The notes under the pieces are model-generated. The model made no database searches. It was not told the DNA's origin and saw only the letters and a program-made list of their open reading frames with translations. 32,455 bases of DNA from Lachnospiraceae bacterium. GTDB lineage: Bacteria; Bacillota; Clostridia; Lachnospirales; Lachnospiraceae. Both the position numbers and the translations under genes were made by a program. This document shows, piece after piece, positions 24,347 through 32,028 of this stretch; position 1 is the first letter of the stretch; each line of letters opens with the position of its first letter. The DNA is taken from contig JAJPXG010000069.1 of the NCBI GenBank assembly GCA_021205565.1, forward strand, positions 1 through 32,455, in the 5' to 3' direction.

Positions 24347-24700
24347 ATGAATAAAAGAGAAATGGGAAATTATTATGAAACCCTGGCCTGTGAATACCTT
24401 TCGGGCCGGGGTATCGTGATTCTGGAGAGAAATTTCAGATGCTCTTACGGTGAAATTGATATCATCGGCTTAGACGGCGATTTTTTAGTCTTTTTTGAGG
24501 TCAAGGCACGTAAGAAAAAAACCGCCGGCTCCGGCGCGGAGGCTGTCACACTGTCAAAACAGCGCAAGATCTGCCGTGTGGCGGATTATTACAGAATCAG
24601 ACATGGAATCGGAGATTTTTCACCGATCCGATATGACTGCGTTGCGATTGACAATGACCAGATCGTCTGGTATCAGGCGGCTTTTTCACATGTCTATTGA
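24347..24700 (+). CDS. yraN: YraN family endonuclease-like protein (UPF0102)
   Basis: Small protein of 117 residues with a predicted restriction-endonuclease-like fold; its cellular role is not established. RNFRCSYGEIDIIGLDGDFLVFFEVKARK shows the conserved E-x-D-I and F-x-E-V-K core, the putative metal site. The N-terminal GNYYETLACEYLSGRGIVILERN is also typical. It follows the second lepB by 55 bases and closes this plus-strand housekeeping run; the family is often found next to rnhB and rbgA. Confidence 0.93.
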   Translation: MNKREMGNYYETLACEYLSGRGIVILERNFRCSYGEIDIIGLDGDFLVFFEVKARKKKTAGSGAEAVTLSKQRKICRVADYYRIRHGIGDFSPIRYDCVAIDNDQIVWYQAAFSHVY

Positions 24701-24723
24701 AAATTTTAATGGAATATTTAAAT

Positions 24724-24746
24724 CTTAAGAATATCTTAAAAAATAT
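24724..24746 (+). promoter_or_regulatory. Candidate response-regulator binding site (direct repeats)
   Basis: CTTAAGAATAT (24724-24734) is followed head-to-tail by CTTAAAAAATAT (24735-24746), a direct repeat with an 11-base period, one helical turn. A third similar TTTAAGATA starts at 24783. TTAAGA-ATA-TCTTAA (24725-24739) is also a perfect inverted repeat. Paired direct repeats with this spacing are typical of OmpR-type regulators, so autoregulation is likely. Confidence 0.55.
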
Positions 24747-24814
24747 CGCTTTCTTTTTTAATATTTACAGCGTTTAATAAAGTTTAAGATACAGCGACGG
24801 ACAGGCTTTAGGGA

Positions 24815-24843
24815 CTGCCGATCGCAGGGCAGGGATTTTTTTA
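24815..24843 (+). terminator. Possible leader attenuator before the response regulator
   Basis: CTGCC (24815-24819) pairs with GGCAG (24828-24832), followed by GGA and seven Ts. The stem is short, so this is only a candidate. Confidence 0.35.
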
Positions 24844-24868
24844 GTTTTTGATTAAAGGGGATTTTACT

Positions 24869-25561
24869 ATGGACAAGATTTTAATCTGCGATGATGAAAA
24901 AGAAATAGTGGAGGCGATTTCCGTCTATCTTTCTCAGGAGGGCTTTGAGATTCTGAAGGCATATGACGGCGTGGAAGCATTGGAGATTATGAAAAAAGAA
25001 TCCGTCAGTCTTGTGCTGCTGGATATTATGATGCCGAGGCTTGACGGCATCCGGGCTGCCGTGAAAATCCGGGAAATGTCCTCTGTCCCCATCATTTTCC
25101 TTTCAGCCAAATCTGAGGACACGGATAAGGTGCTGGGACTGAATATCGGAGCGGATGATTATATCACCAAGCCGTTTAATCCGCTGGAGCTTGTAGCGAG
25201 AGTAAAGAGTCAGGTCAGGCGCTATACGACGTTGGGAAGTCTGAGCAAAGAGAGTAAATCCATTTACCGCGTCGGGGATCTGGTGATCGACGATCAGAGC
25301 CGTGAGGTTACGGTGAATGGAGAAAATATCCGGCTGACGCCGATTGAATACAAAATTCTTCTGCTGCTTGTGCAGAACCCCGGCAAGGTGTTTTCCATCC
25401 GCCAGATTTATGAGAGCATCTGGAATGAGGATGCGGTCGGGGTTGACAATACGGTGGCGGTACATATCCGGCATATCCGGGAAAAAATTGAGATCAACCC
25501 CAAAGAACCCAGATATCTGAAGGTAGTCTGGGGTGTGGGTTATAAGATTGAAAAGCTTTAA
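24869..25561 (+). CDS. OmpR/PhoB-type response regulator
   Basis: Receiver plus winged-helix transcription regulator of 230 residues. The receiver domain has the acidic pair Asp8-Asp9, phospho-acceptor Asp52 in VLLDIMMPRLDG, and Lys101 in DDYITKPF. The C-terminal DNA-binding domain (about 128-228) has VNGENIRLTPIEYKILLLL and DNTVAVHIRHIREKIE. The ATG at 24869 gives the standard MDKILICDDE start and follows AAGGGG; the frame is open to 24848. It is followed 15 bases later by its sensor kinase gene, which is interrupted. The signal and regulon are unknown; direct repeats upstream suggest self-control. Confidence 0.95.
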   Translation: MDKILICDDEKEIVEAISVYLSQEGFEILKAYDGVEALEIMKKESVSLVLLDIMMPRLDGIRAAVKIREMSSVPIIFLSAKSEDTDKVLGLNIGADDYITKPFNPLELVARVKSQVRRYTTLGSLSKESKSIYRVGDLVIDDQSREVTVNGENIRLTPIEYKILLLLVQNPGKVFSIRQIYESIWNEDAVGVDNTVAVHIRHIREKIEINPKEPRYLKVVWGVGYKIEKL

Positions 25562-25576
25562 GAGGGAGATCCTTTT

Positions 25577-26686
25577 GTGAAAAATAAAACGCACAGACAG
25601 GTAAAACGAAAACCTTTTCTGTCACCGGGAAAGCGTCTGGCACTGGCAATCAGCCAGCAGATTTCCGGGGTGGCGGCAGTTTTGTGCGCCGTTGTCGTGA
25701 TTATCAGCTGCACAGTGTATGTTCAGACCAATTTGTCATCGGAAGAAAAAACGCTGATTGTGTTTAATCCATTTGATGAAAAACAGGAGGTCATGGTACA
25801 GTACAGCGGCAGTGTAGCGGAGGAAGGACTGCAGGCCGTGCTGGAATATGTGGCGATCCGGACGCAGTTAGAGGAAAACGGTGCCTATTCCGCAGACAAG
25901 GAGATTTCTGTCACGGAATATTATAACCGCCACGGTACGCGCAGCAATTATGAGTTTGAGGACGCGGTATACCGGCTGGAGGATCTGCTTCGGTGGTATC
26001 AGTACGGCGGGCTGGAATATATCAATAACTCTCTTTATTTTATGGAGGACGGCACTGCTATCGCAGACCGGACCAGGAGAGAGAGCACGCTGTATAGTGA
26101 GATTACTTCTGTAACAGAGGAGTATGATACAGGTGATGAAGCAGCTCCGGCTGATGAGACATCAGCTTCTTCATCCGGAGAAGAGACGGAAGAAACACCG
26201 GCCAATGTGATGCGGGGATCGGCTGCTGCACAAACTGACGTTGAGCAGGAAGAAGCGGCGTCATCAGATAGTACAGAAGCGCTGGATGAGACAGAGCCAA
26301 AAGACCCGCCCGAAAAATCTGTCGAGGAGATGCAGGTGGAAATTCAGAATGCCGTAAGCAGTACCGACCGTATGGTACACAACACGTTTCTGACGGTGGA
26401 CGGCAAAACGCTGGAAGAAATTGCAAATTCCGCAGATGAGTACTGGGAGCTGGTCTCGCAGCTTTCCAGCTGTATGGAGGATCTGAGCTATAATTATGAG
26501 CTTTACCAGGATTATCTGGAAACACTGGGCAATAGCAGCTCTATCCAGTATTATGTGCAGACAAACGATTCAGAAGGAACCATTTACACCAATCTGAATT
26601 TCACCTGGCAGGAGAGCGGCCTCACAGCCAATTCCTATTTCCAGAGCAGGGAAGCCTGGATCTGCTACACGCACTCCGGCACGTAG
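25577..26686 (+). CDS. Sensor histidine kinase, N-terminal sensor part (ends at in-frame TAG)
   Basis: The N-terminal piece of a kinase that continues in the same frame from 26696. It starts at a GTG preceded by AGGGAG. A basic leader (KNKTHRQVKRK) is followed by one transmembrane segment at about residues 27-50, then an extracytoplasmic region. A Ser/Thr/Glu/Ala-rich linker occupies about residues 190-260 (TSASSSGEETEETPAN and similar), and a folded part follows (VEIQNAVSSTDRMVHNTF onward). The frame is stopped by TAG at 26684-26686, with no loss of coding character after it. Alone this fragment has no kinase domain. It could be a broken gene, a sequencing error, or a separate product. I do not recognise the sensor fold. 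Confidence 0.8.
   Translation: MKNKTHRQVKRKPFLSPGKRLALAISQQISGVAAVLCAVVVIISCTVYVQTNLSSEEKTLIVFNPFDEKQEVMVQYSGSVAEEGLQAVLEYVAIRTQLEENGAYSADKEISVTEYYNRHGTRSNYEFEDAVYRLEDLLRWYQYGGLEYINNSLYFMEDGTAIADRTRRESTLYSEITSVTEEYDTGDEAAPADETSASSSGEETEETPANVMRGSAAAQTDVEQEEAASSDSTEALDETEPKDPPEKSVEEMQVEIQNAVSSTDRMVHNTFLTVDGKTLEEIANSADEYWELVSQLSSCMEDLSYNYELYQDYLETLGNSSSIQYYVQTNDSEGTIYTNLNFTWQESGLTANSYFQSREAWICYTHSGT
26684..26686 (+). other. In-frame amber codon interrupting the sensor kinase
   Basis: The reading frame ACG-TAG-ATC is continuous on both sides from 25577 to 28351 (about 924 codons). A single C-to-T change from CAG (Gln) would explain it. TAG is an ordinary stop elsewhere here (tpiA, khpA, rplS, pepF), so recoding is unlikely by default. 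Confidence 0.85.
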
Positions 26687-26695
26687 ATCAGCAGT

Positions 26696-28351
26696 ATGCT
26701 GGCCGAGTATGGAATCCGCCCCAGTATGATTGTACAGCTGTTGAAAAAATATCCTTACGCCTATGATGTGGAGACGGAGATATGGATCGCTTTCAACAGT
26801 GAGGAGCTGCGTAATTCCACAGTGGCGATGGATGATCTGTATGAGGGCTGGGATCCGCAGAAAATGATCGGTATTCTCGGCATGGGCATCATTCTGACGG
26901 CCTGGTATCTGATGGTTCTGGTTTATCGGTTGTCCACAACCGGCAAAAGGATGGACGAACAGGGGCAGGTTTATATTGAGTGCAGGTGGGGAGACGGCAT
27001 GTATCTGGAGTTCTGGCTTCTGTGTATCTGCGCCGTGGCTGCCTGTATCATCGGAGGAAGTATTTCCGTTATCCGGTATGTTGTGCAGCAGAATGTGACG
27101 GTAGAGGGACAGCCCGCCTATATTTATGTACTTGCGGTGCTGATTCCGCTGCTTTTAAGTGTCATGGTCACGGAGCTTCTGTGCAGCATGGCCCGCAGAA
27201 TCAGAGCGCGGATGGTGTTCAGGCAGAGCTTCCTGTACCGGCTTGCTTTCCATGTGTTGGATTTCTGTAAAAAAAGCCGTTCTGCTTTCATGCAGAAATG
27301 GAATAAGACCAGGGAGGCATACTATGCCCATGCCGGCACACTGGCCAGAAGCGTGGGGACGGTTCTGCGGGAAAACATTTCCCTTCTGGTTCTGGCAGGC
27401 CTTGTCATTATCGGGCTGTCAATTGATTCCTCACTGCTTATGACGGGTGCGGCAGTTGGTTTTATTGTGCTGCTGATTCTGATTTTGCGCAATAAGTATC
27501 GCCTGACGCTGGAAAAGGAACAGATTGTCCATGATATCGGTCTGATTGTGCAGGGAGAAAATGTCCAGATCAATACCGGAAATCTGATGCCGGAAAACAA
27601 ACAGCTGGCTGACAGTGTCAATACGATCGGCAAGGGCATCCAGAAAGCGGTGGAGCAGTCTGTGAGGGATGAGAGGCTTAAAGCTGAACTCCTGACCAAT
27701 GTCAGTCACGATATCAAGACGCCGCTGACCTCGATCATCAGCTATGTGGATTTATTGAAGAGGGAGGATCTTGGCGGAAATGAGACGGCACAAAATTATC
27801 TGAATATTCTGGATAATAAATCCAATAAGCTGAAACAGCTGATTCTGGATCTGATTGAAATCAGCAAGATCAACAGCGGAAGTCTGAAATACGAGATTGG
27901 CCCGATGAAGCCTCATGAGCTCTTGCTGCAGGCGCTGGGAGAGTATGAGGACAAGCTGAAGGCTGAGAATCTGAAGCTGGTATATAACAACAGCTGCCAG
28001 GACGCCGTTATAGAAGCGGATGCCAGGAGGCTGTGGCGTGTGATCGACAATCTCATGTCCAATGTCTGCAAATATTCTCTGGAAAATACCAGAGTTTATG
28101 TGGATGTGACGCAACAGGACGGACAGCTGAGCGTGGTAATCAAAAATATTTCTGCGCAGGAGCTGAATGTTCCTGTGGAAGAGCTGACGGAGCGTTTCGT
28201 CAGAGGAGATGTTTCCCGCACAACGGAAGGGAGCGGTCTTGGTCTGTCAATCGCCAGAAGTCTGGTGATGGCTCAGGGAGGTACCTTTGCTCTGAGTCTG
28301 GATGGGGATCTGTTTAAGGTGACGATCACCTTCCCTGTTGAGGAAAAATAA
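26696..28351 (+). CDS. Sensor histidine kinase, C-terminal membrane and kinase part
   Basis: Contains the transmitter of the two-component system. Several membrane segments (IGILGMGIILTAWYLMVLVY, LLCICAVAACIIGGSISV, YVLAVLIPLLLSVMVTEL, then a hydrophobic pair near residues 225-262) precede the HisKA domain with LTNVSHDIKTPLTSIISY (phospho-acceptor His338 in this numbering). The ATPase domain has the N box VIDNLMSNVCKYSL and the G box EGSGLGLSIARSL. The ATG at 26696 lies nine bases after the interrupting TAG with no ribosome binding site, so translation would need re-initiation or read-through. If made alone, it keeps the kinase and membrane anchors but lacks most of the outside sensor. Confidence 0.88.
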   Translation: MLAEYGIRPSMIVQLLKKYPYAYDVETEIWIAFNSEELRNSTVAMDDLYEGWDPQKMIGILGMGIILTAWYLMVLVYRLSTTGKRMDEQGQVYIECRWGDGMYLEFWLLCICAVAACIIGGSISVIRYVVQQNVTVEGQPAYIYVLAVLIPLLLSVMVTELLCSMARRIRARMVFRQSFLYRLAFHVLDFCKKSRSAFMQKWNKTREAYYAHAGTLARSVGTVLRENISLLVLAGLVIIGLSIDSSLLMTGAAVGFIVLLILILRNKYRLTLEKEQIVHDIGLIVQGENVQINTGNLMPENKQLADSVNTIGKGIQKAVEQSVRDERLKAELLTNVSHDIKTPLTSIISYVDLLKREDLGGNETAQNYLNILDNKSNKLKQLILDLIEISKINSGSLKYEIGPMKPHELLLQALGEYEDKLKAENLKLVYNNSCQDAVIEADARRLWRVIDNLMSNVCKYSLENTRVYVDVTQQDGQLSVVIKNISAQELNVPVEELTERFVRGDVSRTTEGSGLGLSIARSLVMAQGGTFALSLDGDLFKVTITFPVEEK

Positions 28352-28372
28352 AATCTGAATATAGGGAAATGA

Positions 28373-28432
28373 AAAGAAAGCCTGTCGGCCGTCATGCGCT
28401 TAGGATGACATTGCCGGCATGGCTTTCTTTTT
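28373..28432. terminator. Bidirectional terminator between the kinase and prs
   Basis: AAAGAAAGCC (28373-28382) pairs with GGCTTTCTTT (28421-28430), with further pairing inside (CGGC with GCCG, GTCAT with ATGAC). It is flanked by A-rich and T-rich sequence and so serves both convergent genes. Confidence 0.85.
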
Positions 28433-28451
28433 GCGCAGGGTGGTATGGTGA

Positions 28452-29639
28452 TTATTCTTCAACCTTTCTGCTGGCATAGTAGCCGATGAGAAGGTCGTGA
28501 ATTTTATCCCAGGGCTCCAGCTCGCCGGAAATGGAGCAGGAGTGGTTTAACAGGTCGATGATGGTGGCGATCTGGCGGCTCATGTCTGCACAGATAAACC
28601 AGGGCCGGTGATAGATCTCCGGCGGCAGATAGGTCAGGTTGGTGACGATGACTTTATCGAAATTCCGCGCTTCGTACGCCCGGTCAAAGGCGGCAAGTCC
28701 GTTTGTGAACAGACCGAAGGTACAGCAGATGAAGACACGTCTGGCACCCATGGCCTTTAACTGGGCGGAGGTGTCGAGCATACTCTCACCGGAGGAAATC
28801 ATATCGTCCATGATGATGATATCCTTGCCGTGAATGTCGCTGCCTAAGAATTCGTGGGCGACGATGGGGTTTTTGCCGTTCACGATAACAGAATAGTCCC
28901 TGCGCTTATAGAACATACCGGTGTCCGCGCCCATGGCGCTCGCAAAATAGATGGCCCGGTCGAGCGCACCGGCGTCCGGAGAAATGACGATGGTGTGATC
29001 CTTATTCAGTTCCAGGTCGTCGACGGCACCTGTCAGCGCCTGAATGAACTGGAAGGACGGCATGTGATTGTCGAAACCGCCCATGGGAATGGAATTCTGT
29101 ACGCGGGGATCGTGGGCGTCGAAGGTGATGATATTCTCCACACCCATTTCATGAATCTCGGAGAGCGCGTATGCGCAGTCCAGTGATTCCGTGCCGGTTT
29201 TATGGTGCTGTCTGCCTTCGTAGAGGAAGGGCATAATCACATTGATACGGGCCGCATGTCCGCAGCAGGCCGCAATAATACGCTTCAGATCCTGAAAATG
29301 ATCGTCGGGAGACATGTGGTTGGTATAGCCGTTCATCTGATAGGTCAGGGAGTGATTGCAGATATCGACCATGATGTAGATATCTTTTCCCCGAATGCTG
29401 TCATAAATAACGCCCTTGGCTTCCCCGGTACTGAAGCGCGGCAGCTCATACCGGATCAGATAGCTGTCTTTGATGTAACCCTCAAAAGAAAGATCGTTCT
29501 GAAACAGGCTGTCCGTGCTGTGGCGGAACTGAGCCATATACTTGTCTACCTGTGCGCCCATATCAGCCATGGAATCAAGTGCGATAATGCCTAAAGGTGC
29601 TACTGGCATGGAGCGCTCCAGTTCATGTAAATTTGCCAT
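28452..29639 (-). CDS. prs: Ribose-phosphate pyrophosphokinase, long form
   Basis: Makes PRPP from ribose 5-phosphate and ATP for nucleotide, His, Trp and NAD synthesis. The PRPP-binding loop is IMDDMISSGESM (277-288). FDAHDPRVQN (173-182) and FYKRRDYS (243-250, the flexible catalytic Lys-Arg loop) are also family features. At 395 residues it is about 80 longer than the classical ~315-residue enzyme, with an N-terminal extension (RSMPVAPLGIIALDSMADMG) and a changed ATP-site segment (YEGRQHHKTGTESLDC). The ATG at 29639 is chosen because AGGAGG lies five bases upstream; an in-frame ATG seven codons earlier lacks this. It is divergent from der and shares its promoter region. Confidence 0.93.
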   Translation of the reverse strand: MANLHELERSMPVAPLGIIALDSMADMGAQVDKYMAQFRHSTDSLFQNDLSFEGYIKDSYLIRYELPRFSTGEAKGVIYDSIRGKDIYIMVDICNHSLTYQMNGYTNHMSPDDHFQDLKRIIAACCGHAARINVIMPFLYEGRQHHKTGTESLDCAYALSEIHEMGVENIITFDAHDPRVQNSIPMGGFDNHMPSFQFIQALTGAVDDLELNKDHTIVISPDAGALDRAIYFASAMGADTGMFYKRRDYSVIVNGKNPIVAHEFLGSDIHGKDIIIMDDMISSGESMLDTSAQLKAMGARRVFICCTFGLFTNGLAAFDRAYEARNFDKVIVTNLTYLPPEIYHRPWFICADMSRQIATIIDLLNHSCSISGELEPWDKIHDLLIGYYASRKVEE

Positions 29640-29693
29640 ATTGTCCTCCTGCGTCATCATTCAGAATTTGTGGTAACTCCAAAAATCACAATA

Positions 29694-29723
29694 ATTTTAA
29701 AACATTACCTAGTGACACGTCAA
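29694..29723 (-). promoter_or_regulatory. Promoter of prs
   Basis: On the minus strand TTGACG (29723-29718), an 18-base spacer and TAAAAT (29699-29694). Its -35 box is immediately next to the -35 box of the divergent der promoter. Confidence 0.65.
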
Positions 29724-29740
29724 GGAAATTTTGATATTAT
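29712..29740 (+). promoter_or_regulatory. Promoter of the der operon
   Basis: GTGACA (29712-29717), a 17-base spacer and TATTAT (29735-29740). Initiation near 29747 would give a ~160-base leader before the der ATG. Confidence 0.65.
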
Positions 29741-29766
29741 ACAAGTAAGCATTGAGACGTGTAGAC

Positions 29767-29866
29767 GGTAAAAAAGTCAGTTTTTATCTGCTTGCAGGAT
29801 AAAAGCTGAGTTTTTTGCCGGATATAGGGCGAAAGCCCGTGAGCCCGGGAGCTCTGCTTCCGGGCT
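29767..29866 (+). promoter_or_regulatory. Structured 5' leader of der: three stem-loops
   Basis: First, a long hairpin at 29767-29819: an outer A-run and T-run pairing (AAAAAAGTCAG with CTGAGTTTTTT, one mismatch) encloses TTTTATC with GATAAAA and CTGC with GCAG; it ends in TTTTTT and looks like an intrinsic terminator. Second, GGGC-GAAA-GCCC (29827-29838), a stem capped by a GNRA tetraloop. Third, AGCCCGG (29842-29848) with CCGGGCT (29860-29866). No known riboswitch was recognised. Confidence 0.6.
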
Positions 29867-29909
29867 ATGTGTCTTAATGCGTCACTATTTAAAGAAAAAG
29901 AGGTACTTC

Positions 29910-31250
29910 ATGGCATATAAAGCTTCACGCCCCATCGTAGCGGTGGTAGGCAGGCCGAACGTTGGAAAATCGACTTTTTTCAACGTCATGGCCGGTTCCG
30001 ATATTTCCATTGTCAAGGATACGCCCGGTATCACCAGAGACCGCATTTACGCGGATGTATCCTGGCTGAATTATAACTTTACCCTGATTGATACCGGTGG
30101 TATTGAGCCGGATTCCAAAGATATCATTCTCTCACAGATGCGTTCTCAGGCACAGGTTGCCATTGATACGGCTGACGTCATTCTCTTCATGGTGGATGTG
30201 AAGCAGGGCCTTGTGGACGCGGACGGCAAGGTGGCGGATATGCTGCGCCGCAGTCAGAAGCCGGTTTTACTGGTGGTCAATAAGGTGGATGCGCCCGCAA
30301 AGCAGATGGCGGATGTATATGAATTTTATAACCTGGGGATCGGAGATCCCTGGCCCGTTTCGAGCGTCAACCGCACCGGACTCGGTGATATGCTGGACGA
30401 GCTGGTGAAATATTTTCCTGAGCAGTCCACCGAGGATGAGGAGGATGACCGCATCCGTGTCGCCATTGTCGGCAAACCAAATGTAGGCAAGTCCTCTCTG
30501 ATCAATCGCCTTCTGGGTGAGGATCGCCTGATTGTCTCTGATATTGCGGGCACCACACGGGATGCAGTGGACGCAGAAGTGACATATCATGGAAAACAGT
30601 ATATTTTTATTGACACGGCGGGCGTTCGACGCAAAAATAAGATCAAGGAAGATCTGGAGCGTTTCATGATCATCCGCGCCGTATCCGCAATCGAGCGGGC
30701 CGACGTTGTGGTTTTAGTGATCGACGCGACTGAGGGTGTTACCGAGCAGGACGCCAAGATCGCAGGAATCGCCCACGAGCGCGGCAAGGCGGCCATCGTG
30801 GCCGTCAATAAATGGGACGCTGTGGAGAAGGATGATAAGACGATTTACCGCTTCCAGGAGAAAATCCGCCAGACCCTTTCTTTCATGTCCTATGCGGAGA
30901 TTATTTTTATTTCCGCGCTGACCGGGCAGCACCTGCATAAGCTGTATGAGACCATCGACATGGTGGCCGAGAATCATGCCATGCGTATATCTACGGGCGT
31001 TCTCAATGAGATCATGACGGAGGCGGTGGCAATGCAGCAGCCGCCGACGGACAAGGGAAAGCGCCTGCGCCTGTATTATATTACGCAGGTTTCCGTAAAG
31101 CCGCCCACCTTTGTCATTTTTGTGAACTATAAGGAACTGATGCATTTTTCTTATACCAGATACATTGAAAATAAAATCCGGGATACGTTCGGCTTCAGGG
31201 GTACGCCGCTGCATTTCATTATCCGGGAGAGAAGGGAAAAGGAGCAATAA
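29910..31250 (+). CDS. der: GTPase Der (EngA), ribosome assembly
   Basis: Double-GTPase needed for 50S subunit maturation. The first G domain has GRPNVGKS (14-21), DTGG (61-64) and NKVD (124-127); the second has GKPNVGKS (188-195), DTAG (235-238) and NKWD (300-303). The C-terminal KH-like domain (about 350-446) ends GFRGTPLHFIIRERR. The acidic linker EQSTEDEEDD (171-180) separates the G domains. The ATG at 29910 gives the normal MAYKASRPIVAVVGRPN start with AGAGG upstream; the frame is open to 29877. 446 residues is the usual length. It is followed two bases later by plsY. Confidence 0.97.
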   Translation: MAYKASRPIVAVVGRPNVGKSTFFNVMAGSDISIVKDTPGITRDRIYADVSWLNYNFTLIDTGGIEPDSKDIILSQMRSQAQVAIDTADVILFMVDVKQGLVDADGKVADMLRRSQKPVLLVVNKVDAPAKQMADVYEFYNLGIGDPWPVSSVNRTGLGDMLDELVKYFPEQSTEDEEDDRIRVAIVGKPNVGKSSLINRLLGEDRLIVSDIAGTTRDAVDAEVTYHGKQYIFIDTAGVRRKNKIKEDLERFMIIRAVSAIERADVVVLVIDATEGVTEQDAKIAGIAHERGKAAIVAVNKWDAVEKDDKTIYRFQEKIRQTLSFMSYAEIIFISALTGQHLHKLYETIDMVAENHAMRISTGVLNEIMTEAVAMQQPPTDKGKRLRLYYITQVSVKPPTFVIFVNYKELMHFSYTRYIENKIRDTFGFRGTPLHFIIRERREKEQ

Positions 31251-31252
31251 TT

Positions 31253-31909
31253 GTGGAAAGAATTATTTGTCTGCTGATCGGTTATGCGCTGGGCAATTTT
31301 CAGACTGCCTACATTATCGGGAGGATTCATCATATTGATATCCGGGACTACGGCAGCCATAATTCCGGTACCACCAACGCCATGCGCGTGATGGGACGCG
31401 GGGCAGGACTGATTGTTCTTGTGGTGGATATCTTAAAGTGCGGGATCGCCATCTGGCTGACCAGGCTTTTGTTCGGTTCCGCGCATGCAGATATCATTTA
31501 TGTGCTGATGATGTATGCCGTGACCGGCACCATCCTGGGACATAACTTCCCGATTGTCATGGGCTTTAAAGGAGGAAAGGGCGTTGCCTGTACTGCCGGG
31601 ATGGTATTTTTCTATCATCCGTATCTGATACCGGCGGAGGTCATTATCTTTTTCGCGCTCTTTTTTACGACGCATTATGTTTCCTTATGCTCGCTCATGG
31701 CCTATACGGGGCTGTTGATTCAGATCATCATTCTGGGACAGAATGGCTTTCTGGGAGTTTTGAGCGCGGCACAGCTGGCAGAGATTTATGTGCTGGCGGC
31801 TTTTCTGACCGTGATGGCATACTGGAAGCACAGGGAGAATATCAAACGTCTTCTTGCTCATGAGGAGCATAAGACTTACCTGTCAAAGAAGAACAGAGCT
31901 TCTAAATGA
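31253..31909 (+). CDS. plsY: Glycerol-3-phosphate acyltransferase PlsY
   Basis: Membrane enzyme that transfers the acyl group from the acyl-phosphate made by PlsX to glycerol 3-phosphate. DYGSHNSGTTNAMRVMGRGAG (about residues 33-53) is the glycine-rich phosphate loop, here with HNSGTTN where GNPGATN is more common; GHNFPIVMGFKGGKGVA is the second active-site loop. About five transmembrane helices are visible. It starts at GTG (31253), two bases after the der stop, with AAAGGAG upstream. 218 residues is normal, with a basic C-terminal tail. Order der-plsY-gpsA is common in Clostridia. Confidence 0.95.
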   Translation: MERIICLLIGYALGNFQTAYIIGRIHHIDIRDYGSHNSGTTNAMRVMGRGAGLIVLVVDILKCGIAIWLTRLLFGSAHADIIYVLMMYAVTGTILGHNFPIVMGFKGGKGVACTAGMVFFYHPYLIPAEVIIFFALFFTTHYVSLCSLMAYTGLLIQIIILGQNGFLGVLSAAQLAEIYVLAAFLTVMAYWKHRENIKRLLAHEEHKTYLSKKNRASK

Positions 31910-32028
31910 GCTTTTATGGGAAAGCGGCTTTCATGAGGAGACGCCGCAGAAAAGTTTTATAATGAAGCTTTATCATGTGAGCAGTATATAAAGACCGTCT
32001 TTTAACTGGCGGCGGATGGGAGTAAGGT

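Noticed and set aside
26684-26686. Programmed recoding of TAG (for example pyrrolysine)
   Set aside because: TAG ends several normal genes here, no pyrrolysine genes or recoding signals are seen, and a simple point mutation explains it.
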